Of a stretch of DNA of 64,000 nt, positions 8,104-15,189 are shown piece by piece. The notes beneath the pieces were generated by a model. It did not search any database. It worked only from the letters and a program-made list of their open reading frames with translations, and had not been told where the DNA came from. The stretch comes from Solibacillus sp040274725 (GTDB taxonomy: Bacteria > Bacillota > Bacilli > Bacillales_A > Planococcaceae). The translations under genes and the position numbers were made by a program. Within the stretch, counting starts at the first letter, position 1. Every line of letters starts with the position of its first letter. The stretch spans positions 1 to 64,000 of the forward strand of contig JBEMAQ010000011.1 in assembly GCA_040274725.1 (NCBI GenBank). The letters run 5' to 3'.

Positions 8104-8931
8104 TTAAAAATTCACATCATAATCCATTCCAAAATATTTCGGTACCATCGTTTCAAACACTTGCCCGTCAATCTCATGGCGCAGGCGTTTTACTTCAATG
8201 TGGAAGTAATCGAGAATATTCTGCTCGGTCATAATGTCCGACACAGGTCCTGTAATAACAGGCTGATCCTTTGCGACCATCAGCACCTTATCACCGAAGT
8301 AAAATGCATGATTGGCGTAGTGTGTATTAATCACACATGCAAGGCCGCGCTCTTTCACAAGTCGTTTAATCGTTTGTAAAATAATTTTTTGCTTGTGGAT
8401 ATCAAGGTGTGACTCCGGCTCGTCTAGTACTAAAATTTTCGGATCCGCTACAAGCGTGCGCGCAATGAGTGCAAGCTGCAACTCACCGCCGCTGACTGCT
8501 GTACAAGGCTGGTCGGCTAAATGTGCAATGCCAACAAGCTCTAAACATTCAATCGCGGCTTGGCGGTCCTTTTCAGTCGGCTGCGCAAACGCACTAATAT
8601 AAACAGCGCGTCCCATCGTCACTAAATCTAAAATTGAATAGCTAAATGTCATTCTTGAAGCTTGCGGCACATAGCCGATTGTTTTCCAAACTTCCTTTTG
8701 TGGCATTTTAGAAAGTGGCTGACCATTGAGTAGCGTCTCGCCCTTCTCCCATTTAAAAAGTCCCATCATACATTTGAGCATCGTTGTTTTCCCTGCACCG
8801 TTTGGACCGAGAATCGATAAAATTTCGCCAGACTGTAATTCAAAGTTAATATCGTTATTGTATAAAAACTTTTGCTCTGCATGACGACCTTTTTTCTTGT
8901 AAAAGTAGTTTGCATTTTCAACGCGTAGCAT
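8104..8931 (-). CDS. Iron-complex ABC transporter, ATP-binding protein
   Basis: 275 residues of the FecE/FepC type, which energises import of ferric siderophores, haem or cobalamin. Walker A is GPNGAGKTT, Walker B ILVLDEPESHLD, and the H-loop is NTHYANHA. The signature is VSGGELQLALIA: the usual LSGGQ has Glu in place of Gln. The start codon overlaps the permease stop by one base (ATGA-type junction), so the two are translationally coupled. Last gene of the minus-strand operon behind the Fur box. Confidence 0.88.
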   Translation of the reverse strand: MLRVENANYFYKKKGRHAEQKFLYNNDINFELQSGEILSILGPNGAGKTTMLKCMMGLFKWEKGETLLNGQPLSKMPQKEVWKTIGYVPQASRMTFSYSILDLVTMGRAVYISAFAQPTEKDRQAAIECLELVGIAHLADQPCTAVSGGELQLALIARTLVADPKILVLDEPESHLDIHKQKIILQTIKRLVKERGLACVINTHYANHAFYFGDKVLMVAKDQPVITGPVSDIMTEQNILDYFHIEVKRLRHEIDGQVFETMVPKYFGMDYDVNF

Positions 8932-9935
8932 TAGCCCCAGCCACCTCCTGTTTTACGTAGTAAGTACGCAAAGAATGGTGCGCCAATAATGGCAGTTAAA
9001 ATAGATAACGGAATTTCTGCCGCTGTCAGACTGCGTGCTAAGTTGTCAATCAGCAGTAAGTACATCGCCCCGATTGATACCGAAGCAGGAAGTACGTACT
9101 GGTTATTACTACCGACAAGCATGCGGGCAATATGTGGAATGATTAAACCAACCCAGCCGATAATACCTGCTACAGCAACAGCAGAAGCGGTAATAAGTGT
9201 CGCTCCTACAATAACAAGCCATTTTAGCTTCGTTACCGAAATACCGAGTGAACGTGCTTCTTCTTCTGTTAGCGATAAAATATTTAAGCGCCAGCGAAGT
9301 GTATATAAAATAATAATTCCTATTAAAATAAGTGGTCCTGCAATCATTAAATCAGAGTAACTTGCCGTACCTAAGCTACCCATGAGCCAGTACGTAATCG
9401 ACGGAAGCTTTTCTTCAGGGTCCGCTAAAAACTTCACTAGCGAAATGAGTGCTTGGAATAGGGCACTCGTCACCGTCCCTGCAAGAACGAGCATAAAGAT
9501 TGGCATATTGCGCTTCACGCCGCCAATTAAAAATGTAAAGCCAATTGCGAGCATCCCCATTACTAGCGCGAACATTTGCATCGTAAAGCCTGTCCCGAAT
9601 AGTAAAATCCCGATAGACGCACCAAAACCAGCTCCTGCAGATACACCTAAAATATCAGGGCTGACAAGTGGGTTGGCAAACATGCCTTGGAACGCAGCAC
9701 CAGCGATTGATAATCCGCCACCGATTAACATCGCTAAAATGATGCGTGGCAGACGGACGTTCATCACGACAGTCTCCTCCATATTTGTCCACGTTTGCTC
9801 CATTGGAATGACCTGTGAGAGTAAAATCTTCATTTGCACAATAAAGTCAACTTGGTAGCGACCGACGCTAATCGAAATGAGTGCAACTAGTAGTGGCAGG
9901 ACGAAAAGCAAAATTTTGACGAATTTTGACTTCAT
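8931..9935 (-). CDS. Iron-complex ABC transporter, FecCD-family permease
   Basis: 334 residues with about ten membrane segments. Family blocks are visible: RLPRIILAMLIGGGLSIAGA, FQGMFANPLVSPDILGVSAGAGFGA in sequence, and a C-terminal IIGWVGLIIPHIARMLVG loop that contacts the ATPase. FecCD permeases work as homodimers with one ATPase dimer and a lipoprotein receptor. Only one permease gene is present, which fits a homodimer. It lies 181 nt downstream of the receptor gene, with a hairpin in the gap. Confidence 0.9.
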   Translation of the reverse strand: MKSKFVKILLFVLPLLVALISISVGRYQVDFIVQMKILLSQVIPMEQTWTNMEETVVMNVRLPRIILAMLIGGGLSIAGAAFQGMFANPLVSPDILGVSAGAGFGASIGILLFGTGFTMQMFALVMGMLAIGFTFLIGGVKRNMPIFMLVLAGTVTSALFQALISLVKFLADPEEKLPSITYWLMGSLGTASYSDLMIAGPLILIGIIILYTLRWRLNILSLTEEEARSLGISVTKLKWLVIVGATLITASAVAVAGIIGWVGLIIPHIARMLVGSNNQYVLPASVSIGAMYLLLIDNLARSLTAAEIPLSILTAIIGAPFFAYLLRKTGGGWG

Positions 9936-9971
9936 TAGAAAAAGCCACCTTTTTTGTATTTTGAAAGAGAT

Positions 9972-9997
9972 AGCCTACTCTAATGAAAGAGTAGGCT
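9972..9997 (-). other. Intercistronic hairpin between receptor and permease genes
   Basis: Nine-pair stem AGCCTACTC / GAGTAGGCT with an 8-nt loop. The base run past it on the transcribed strand is pyrimidine-rich but not a clean T-run. It may act as a partial terminator or 3' stabiliser giving more receptor than permease transcript, a common arrangement in such operons. Confidence 0.5.
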
Positions 9998-10116
9998 GTA
10001 AAGTGTGCTATCAAACCGTCTCCAAATTGTTGATAGCGTGTATATTATGGTACCGTTAGCCCTTGATTTCGCAGTCTGCTCAATCGTGGCTACGGCAGCA
10101 CCTGCGCTTTTCTTAA

Positions 10117-11247
10117 TTAGTACTTCGCTGCTTCAGAAGAAGGGTTGAAAATACCGTGAACTTGCTCATCTGATAATTCATAGTTGTAGAAGCGGTTGTA
10201 ATAATCTTTCACTTCGTCGTTCATATCATATGTGAATAGTTCAGGGTGCAGCTTTTGTGCCATCCATTTAAGCATGAGCGGCGCGTCACCACTTGGTGGA
10301 TACCAGCGATAAATTCCCAGTGGCATTTTGTAAACATTGCCCTCTTGAACGGCCTTTACTTGGCTCCAGTCTTGCCCTTTAAAGATATTGTTCTTTAAGT
10401 CTTCTGGTTGTGTTTCCGTGAAGTTCGTGATAAAGATGTAATCTGGGTTCATCTCATACACTTGCTCCATGTTGATTGCTTTAATGCCTTCAATACCAGC
10501 TTCAGCTGCAACGTCAATACCACCAGTTGAGTTTAACCAACGATTGCCGTGCATGCCTGTACCAGCTGTTGAAATTTCGCCATCCGAATGATATTGAAGA
10601 ATCATGACACGTGGCATATTTTCTTCTGTCACACCAGCCGTAGCTAATGTGTCATCGATTAGTTTTTGGTTAGCAGCACCTTCAGCAATAATTGCATCAG
10701 GACGCTCTGTTGTACCTGTTACTTCACCCGTAAGTGTTAACCAACGATTTATTGTATCAAGCGGGTTTAGCGACGTTGTATTTGTATCAAGTGCTACAGT
10801 AGTAATACCCGTTTCTTCAAGCTTTTGAACCGTTTTTTCTTGGTTGGCGATTTCAAAGTATACATCTGGCTCTAATGTTAATAATTGCTCGATGTTTACT
10901 TCACCATTTTCGATAAAGTTCGTTTTCGCCTCTAAAATAGAAGGAGAAATGTCTTTTAAGATTGAGAATGATGCTGCGTTGTATGAGTTCGGGTGAATCC
11001 CCACAATTTCATCCGTTGAGTTTGTTGCGATGTACCACGTTGAGAAGTACGGTAAAATGCTACCCATTACAACACGGTCAAGCTGTGCTGGAATTTCAAC
11101 CTCGCGATTTAATTCATCCACGATTAGCTTAGATTCTTGAGATAATTCAAGTTCGTTGCTAACGTTTGCTTCGTCATTGCCGCCACATGCAGCAAGCAAT
11201 AACATCGACATAGCTGTCACAGCTAAAAACTTATATTTGCCCTTCAT
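10117..11247 (-). CDS. Iron-complex ABC transporter, substrate-binding lipoprotein
   Basis: 376 residues. A basic start and hydrophobic signal end in the lipobox LLLAAC, so the mature protein is a lipid-anchored class III binding protein (Peripla_BP_2 fold). DELNREVEIPAQLDRVV opens the first lobe, EQLLTLEPDVYFEI is the typical lobe-one strand, and YRWYPPSGDAPLMLKWMA is near the C terminus. Substrate is not predictable from sequence; a ferric siderophore is likely given the Fur box. The ATG at 11247 is chosen because ATGGAG lies about 9 nt before it; the ATG 15 nt further upstream overlaps that site. Confidence 0.88.
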   Translation of the reverse strand: MKGKYKFLAVTAMSMLLLAACGGNDEANVSNELELSQESKLIVDELNREVEIPAQLDRVVMGSILPYFSTWYIATNSTDEIVGIHPNSYNAASFSILKDISPSILEAKTNFIENGEVNIEQLLTLEPDVYFEIANQEKTVQKLEETGITTVALDTNTTSLNPLDTINRWLTLTGEVTGTTERPDAIIAEGAANQKLIDDTLATAGVTEENMPRVMILQYHSDGEISTAGTGMHGNRWLNSTGGIDVAAEAGIEGIKAINMEQVYEMNPDYIFITNFTETQPEDLKNNIFKGQDWSQVKAVQEGNVYKMPLGIYRWYPPSGDAPLMLKWMAQKLHPELFTYDMNDEVKDYYNRFYNYELSDEQVHGIFNPSSEAAKY

Positions 11248-11277
11248 TACATAACACTCCATCCAAATTTTGTTTAT

Positions 11278-11292
11278 TGAGAATGATTTTCA
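11278..11292 (-). promoter_or_regulatory. Fur box
   Basis: TGAGAAT-G-ATTTTCA matches the 7-1-7 Fur consensus TGATAAT-N-ATTATCA at 12 of 14 positions. It lies 31 nt before the lipoprotein start and just downstream of the promoter proposed at 11305-11333, where bound Fur-Fe(II) would block transcription. Confidence 0.75.
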
Positions 11293-11304
11293 AAGTTACT
11301 TCCA

Positions 11305-11333
11305 ACTTTATATCAAAAAAATATTACAGTCAA
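11305..11333 (-). promoter_or_regulatory. SigA-type promoter of iron transporter operon
   Basis: On the minus strand, TTGACT (11333-11328) and TAAAGT (11310-11305) are separated by 17 bp. The predicted transcript start would fall next to the Fur box. Confidence 0.55.
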
Positions 11334-11518
11334 TTGATTTATTTAAAATTTAAATAATCGTATTTTTGTATAAAATTCAGTAAAAACAATATATTCCAAA
11401 TTAAAAAGCGTCATTTTTATGAACGGTACTTTTTTTATTTTAAAATACGTTTAGGGGTTATAACAATTATTTGATATACAGTTTATAATGGAACTAAGTT
11501 TTGTAGGAGGTTATAGAA

Positions 11519-12142
11519 ATGAATGATATTTTATTTTTAGATCCAGGACATGCATTCGGTCTTGAAAATCGTACGGATGCATTTATGGTAGAAAATTTTG
11601 CGATGGTGGACCAATATGCTTTTGGCGCGCTTGACCTATCGCCGTTTAAAGCGATTGTTGTCCATGATTTTATCGACCAGGAATATATGTACCGTCAGCG
11701 CGAGAAATTGGCGGCGTATTTAAATGCGGGTGGCATCGTCGTATGGGCAGGGCATTTAGTGAAAGAGTGGCTGCCGGGTTGTGCCATTTTTACGCCGAAA
11801 GAAGTGAAGAGTCACACTGATTATGAGTTGACGTTTGTTAGTGAGCATCCGGTTTTTATAGGTGTCGATACAAATGATATGACGTATAACAAAGGAGTAG
11901 CCGGTTTCTTTGCGCGTGGCTCACATACACCGATTCCAGATGGTGCAGAAGCACTTTTAACATTGCCAAATGATAAAGTAACTACGTATATTGACCGCGT
12001 GACTACAAAAGGGACGATTTTTGCTCATGCAGGGCGTGACCTTTTTGCGCAGCGTGGACAAGGGAAAACGACGGACGCGATTAGTACGCAACTCCTTACA
12101 TGGATTCATGACGAGGCAAAGCGACTGGAGGAGGCAAAATAA
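11519..12142 (+). CDS. Unknown protein A of a paralogous pair, GATase1/ThuA-like fold
   Basis: 207 residues, soluble, no signal or membrane segment. I do not recognise a named family. The run LDLSPFKAIVVHDFIDQ, then a helix and GGIVVWAGHLVKEWLPG, is the alpha/beta pattern seen in ThuA and other class I glutamine-amidotransferase-like folds, but no catalytic Cys-His pair is evident. It shares the motifs GGIVV..G....EWLP and YID.V.T.GT with the next gene, so the two are paralogues. The ATG follows TAGGAGG; a TATAAT box is at 11484-11489. It is divergent from the Fur-linked iron transporter and its stop overlaps the next start by one base, which suggests a role tied to iron or to the imported complex. 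Confidence 0.6.
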   Translation: MNDILFLDPGHAFGLENRTDAFMVENFAMVDQYAFGALDLSPFKAIVVHDFIDQEYMYRQREKLAAYLNAGGIVVWAGHLVKEWLPGCAIFTPKEVKSHTDYELTFVSEHPVFIGVDTNDMTYNKGVAGFFARGSHTPIPDGAEALLTLPNDKVTTYIDRVTTKGTIFAHAGRDLFAQRGQGKTTDAISTQLLTWIHDEAKRLEEAK

Positions 12143-12747
12143 TGAGAAAGCTAGCCGTTATTTTTAGTGGGAATGGACCGCATCACCGTACGTTTAACGA
12201 GCCAAAGTACGCGCAGTATATCGACCGCCTAATTTATTTCCCTGATTTTGCAGAGGCGGATTTATCGGATGTCGACGTATTATTTGCGCCGTCACAGTTA
12301 AATGAAGGTTTGCTGATGCAAAATAAAGAAAAAATTCGTGCGTTTGCAGACCGCGGTGGGATTGTCGTCGCATTCGGCCCACAGCCTTGGGAATGGCTTC
12401 CGAACCAAAAATGGGAGGAACGCGAAACGAACTTTTGGTGGTGGCTTGAGAAGGATGCAGATAGCGGTTTACGTCTTACGTCACCAGACAATGATTTATT
12501 TAACTATATTACACTGAAAGATGCGACATGGCATCAGCACGGTGTGTACTGGCCAGTAGAAGGTGCAGAGAAGCTTATTTCGACAACAGACGGCGGGGCA
12601 GTGCTGTACATCGATAAGGTGAGCACAAATGGGACATGGATTGTGACAACGCTTGATCCAGACTATCATTACGGCTCGTACTTCATGCCAGCAACGGAGC
12701 GTTTTTTAGATGGTTTCTTGCCGTGGCTTGTGAATGGTAAAATTTAA
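12142..12747 (+). CDS. Unknown protein B of a paralogous pair, GATase1/ThuA-like fold
   Basis: 201 residues, translationally coupled to the gene before it (TAATG junction). It begins MRKLAVIFSGNGPHHRTF, then DLSDVDVLFAPSQLNE and the shared block GGIVVAFGPQPWEWLPN; later come TWHQHGVYWP and VLYIDKVSTNGTWIVTTLDPDYHYGS in two steps. It is unusually rich in Trp and His, with conserved-looking His at the HQHG and DYHYGS sites that could bind metal or ligand. Not recognised as a named family; function unknown. A strong terminator follows, so the pair forms a two-gene unit. Confidence 0.6.
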   Translation: MRKLAVIFSGNGPHHRTFNEPKYAQYIDRLIYFPDFAEADLSDVDVLFAPSQLNEGLLMQNKEKIRAFADRGGIVVAFGPQPWEWLPNQKWEERETNFWWWLEKDADSGLRLTSPDNDLFNYITLKDATWHQHGVYWPVEGAEKLISTTDGGAVLYIDKVSTNGTWIVTTLDPDYHYGSYFMPATERFLDGFLPWLVNGKI

Positions 12748-12750
12748 TGT

Positions 12751-12782
12751 AAATCCCTCCAAAATTGTGGAGGGATTTTTTT
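12751..12782 (+). terminator. Intrinsic terminator of the paralogous pair
   Basis: Stem AATCCCTCCA / TGGAGGGATT with T7. Confidence 0.85.
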
Positions 12783-12863
12783 GGTAGACGGGGAATAGAA
12801 AGAGTGGAACTTTTGGTAAGCTAGTACGTATAGTAAATAATGAATTGTAAAGGAGCGGAAAAA

Positions 12864-13661
12864 ATGAAAAATCATGAAATTGATTATGTGTTGCACGGTG
12901 ATGATATGCAGTTTGTTGAGGTAGAGCTAGACCCGCAGGAAACGGCAATCGCCGAGGCGGGTAGCTTAATGATGATGGATGAGCACATTAAGATGGAAAC
13001 GATTTTTGGGGACGGCTCGAGTAGTCAAGGCTCAGGGATTATGGGCAAGCTACTCGGAGCAGGCAAGCGCTTAGTAACAGGTGAGAGCTTATTTATGACG
13101 ACGTTTACAAACGTTGGCTCAGGCAAGCGCAAGGTGTATTTTGCCGCACCGTATCCAGGGAAAATTCTTCCAATGGATTTAAGTTATTATAATGGCAAAA
13201 TTATTTGCCAAAAGGATGCTTTTCTAGCTGCGGCAAAGGGTGTTTCGATTGGAATCGAATTGCAGCGCAAATTAGGCGCAGGTTTCTTCGGTGGTGAGGG
13301 CTTTATTATGCAAAAGCTTGAGGGCGACGGGATGGCATTTATTCATGCGGGTGGCGCGATTTGTGAATATAAGCTAAATCCTGGTGAAGTATTAAAGGTT
13401 GATACAGGCTGCTTAGTCGCGATGACACAAGATGTTAATTATGATATTCAAATGGTGAGTGGCGTGAAGACGGCATTATTTGGTGGTGAGGGCTTATTCT
13501 TTGCAACGTTGACAGGACCAGGTACTGTTTGGGTGCAGTCGTTACCATTTAGCCGCTTAGCAAGTCGTGTGTTCGCAGCCGCACCCGTTTCACAAGGGGG
13601 CGGTGGCCGAAGCTCAGATGAAGGCGGTATTGGTGGGTTATTTAATTTATTTAATAAGTAA
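12864..13661 (+). CDS. AIM24 / TIGR00266 family protein
   Basis: 265 residues, all-beta and glycine-rich. Recognised by AEAGSLMMMDEHIKMET, a glycine-rich stretch (SSSQGSGIMGKLLGAGKRLV), GESLFMTTFTN and GGAICEYKLNPGEVLKVDTG. This family (tryptophan RNA-binding attenuator-like beta fold) is widespread and its biochemical role is unsettled. The C-terminal tail is Gly/Ser-rich, then GGLFNLFNK. The ATG at 12864 has AAAGGAG 8 nt upstream; the earlier in-frame ATG at 12840 has none. Single-gene unit with a terminator. Confidence 0.85.
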   Translation: MKNHEIDYVLHGDDMQFVEVELDPQETAIAEAGSLMMMDEHIKMETIFGDGSSSQGSGIMGKLLGAGKRLVTGESLFMTTFTNVGSGKRKVYFAAPYPGKILPMDLSYYNGKIICQKDAFLAAAKGVSIGIELQRKLGAGFFGGEGFIMQKLEGDGMAFIHAGGAICEYKLNPGEVLKVDTGCLVAMTQDVNYDIQMVSGVKTALFGGEGLFFATLTGPGTVWVQSLPFSRLASRVFAAAPVSQGGGGRSSDEGGIGGLFNLFNK

Positions 13662-13667
13662 AGAAGA

Positions 13668-13714
13668 GCGCTATGGAATAGGATTTATTTCTATTTCATA
13701 GCGTATTTCTTTGT
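13668..13714 (+). terminator. Terminator after AIM24-family gene
   Basis: Imperfect stem CGCTATGGAATAG / CTATTTCATAGCG followed by a T-rich run. Confidence 0.65.
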
Positions 13715-13792
13715 TGTTTTGGGGACAATATGGATAATGTTAGCGGCTTGCAGTAGCATAGAAAGATAACGATTAGAGAGAGGGTGCGTGCG

Positions 13793-14152
13793 ATGGAGCA
13801 AGTGAGCTGGAAGGAAAAAGTGATGAATCATTTTTTTGAACTAGAGGATGACGAAGAGCGAGATCCAAATGTGTGGGTGCTCGAGCTTAACTGGTGGAAA
13901 TTCATTATTTTAACGGCTGCTGTAGTAGGCGTGATGAGTATGACGATCTTTTCTTACATGTATACATATAAAATGTATCACGCAGTAAATAACATTTGTA
14001 CAGCACCCATTCATCAGAAGGGGCTTTATACAACAAAAGGCGGCATGTTCACGGTCAGTACATCGCATGGTTCGAAGCTTGTTATACTTGAGCCGCTAGA
14101 AACGGATAGCACAACGCATCGTCATTTAAAGTGTACAATTCCAGAGTTATAA
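13793..14152 (+). CDS. Small single-pass membrane protein, unknown
   Basis: 119 residues. An acidic N-terminal part (ELEDDEERDPN) precedes one hydrophobic segment (about 39-60, FIILTAAVVGVMSMTIFSYM), then a short domain with two cysteines (ICTAP and HLKCTIPEL). No family recognised. The two external cysteines could form a disulphide. The ATG at 13793 follows GAGAGAGGG; the in-frame GTG at 13784 overlaps that site. Own terminator downstream. Confidence 0.6.
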   Translation: MEQVSWKEKVMNHFFELEDDEERDPNVWVLELNWWKFIILTAAVVGVMSMTIFSYMYTYKMYHAVNNICTAPIHQKGLYTTKGGMFTVSTSHGSKLVILEPLETDSTTHRHLKCTIPEL

Positions 14153-14159
14153 CGTTAGG

Positions 14160-14190
14160 GAGCTAAGCTTGTAAAGGGCTTAGCTTTTTT
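14160..14190 (+). terminator. Intrinsic terminator
   Basis: Stem AGCTAAGC / GCTTAGCT with T6. Confidence 0.8.
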
Positions 14191-14267
14191 GTTGTTAAAA
14201 TAAAGTTTTTTCCATTAAAAATAGGGAATAACTACTTTGTATGTAGTAAATCTAAAGGAGGAATTAC

Positions 14268-14666
14268 ATGAGTGCAACAGAAACAGCGCTGCAAATTTTG
14301 CAGAAAAATTCAATTGGTGTAATGGCAACAAATAATAACGGCACACCAAACTCACGTTATATGACGTTTACGTTTGTAGAATCAAAGCTTTATACGGTAG
14401 CTAAAAAGGATTCAACAGCTGTAACAGAAATTGAAGCGAATCCGGCAACGCATATTTTACTTGGCTATGAGGGCGAGGATGTACTTAAAACCTTTTTAGA
14501 AATTGAAGGGCATGCGGTCGTTACGAAAAATGATGTTGTGAAAAACCAACTACTCAAAAAATATCCAGCTGTAGCTGCAGAGGAACTTGTTGTGATTCAG
14601 GTGACACCGACAAGAGCGCGTATCATGAACAAAAGTGGTGAGCAACAAGAGGATGTACATCTTTAA
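14268..14666 (+). CDS. Pyridoxamine 5'-phosphate oxidase-fold protein (general stress 26-like), copy 1
   Basis: 132 residues of the split-barrel FMN-binding fold. Key blocks are SIGVMATNNNGTPNSRYMTF, where the Arg-Tyr-Met segment normally contacts flavin, and ATHILLGYEG. Members are often annotated general stress protein 26; in vivo substrate unknown. The start follows TAAAGGAGG. A paralogue with the same blocks follows after 9 nt, so this is a tandem duplication in one operon. Confidence 0.8.
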   Translation: MSATETALQILQKNSIGVMATNNNGTPNSRYMTFTFVESKLYTVAKKDSTAVTEIEANPATHILLGYEGEDVLKTFLEIEGHAVVTKNDVVKNQLLKKYPAVAAEELVVIQVTPTRARIMNKSGEQQEDVHL

Positions 14667-14675
14667 GGGGGCGTA

Positions 14676-15083
14676 ATGATGGAAACGTTGAAGGAAAGAG
14701 TACTTGATATTATTAATAGCAGTAAAGTGGGCTCGATGACGACATTACACGGGGACAAACCATATGCACGTTATATGACTTTTACAAATGAAGAATTTGT
14801 CCTGTATACAACGACAACGGAAGACTCTCAAAAGGTGCAGGATTTAGAAGGTAATCCGTACACGCATATTTTACTTGGCTATACAAATGACAGTATGGAT
14901 GCGCCTTACGTAGAAATTGTCGCAAAGCTTAGTGAAATTAAAGACGACACGTTGAAATTAAAAATTACGAACTTTTTTATTGATGTATTCAAGTCCGATG
15001 CATCCAATATGATTACACTACAGTTAAATCCGATTAGCATTAAGCTGATGAATGATGGTGAGCCACAGGAATTGAGTTTTTAA
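14676..15083 (+). CDS. Pyridoxamine 5'-phosphate oxidase-fold protein, copy 2
   Basis: 135 residues, paralogue of the preceding gene: SKVGSMTTLHGDKPYARYMTF in two overlapping blocks and YTHILLGYTN align with copy 1. The C-terminal half differs more, so the two may form a heterodimer or have split roles. An adjacent second ATG at 14679 sits better relative to AGGGGG and may be the true start. A bidirectional terminator lies 65 nt downstream. Confidence 0.78.
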   Translation: MMETLKERVLDIINSSKVGSMTTLHGDKPYARYMTFTNEEFVLYTTTTEDSQKVQDLEGNPYTHILLGYTNDSMDAPYVEIVAKLSEIKDDTLKLKITNFFIDVFKSDASNMITLQLNPISIKLMNDGEPQELSF

Positions 15084-15148
15084 TTTTATACCGAAAAAGC
15101 ATTACGGATGAAAGTCATTTACTTGTCTCTGATTCATATGAAGAAATT

Positions 15149-15186
15149 AAAAAACCGCCACTTTTTATTGAAGTGGCGGTTTTTGA
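15149..15186. terminator. Bidirectional intrinsic terminator
   Basis: Stem AAAAACCGCCACTT / AAGTGGCGGTTTTT between convergent genes. Confidence 0.9.
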
Positions 15187-15189
15187 TAA

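Noticed and set aside
9382..9858. 158-codon plus-strand frame
   Set aside because: Lies wholly antisense to the FecCD permease, with low-complexity Ile/Pro/Ala composition and no ribosome site; a shadow frame.
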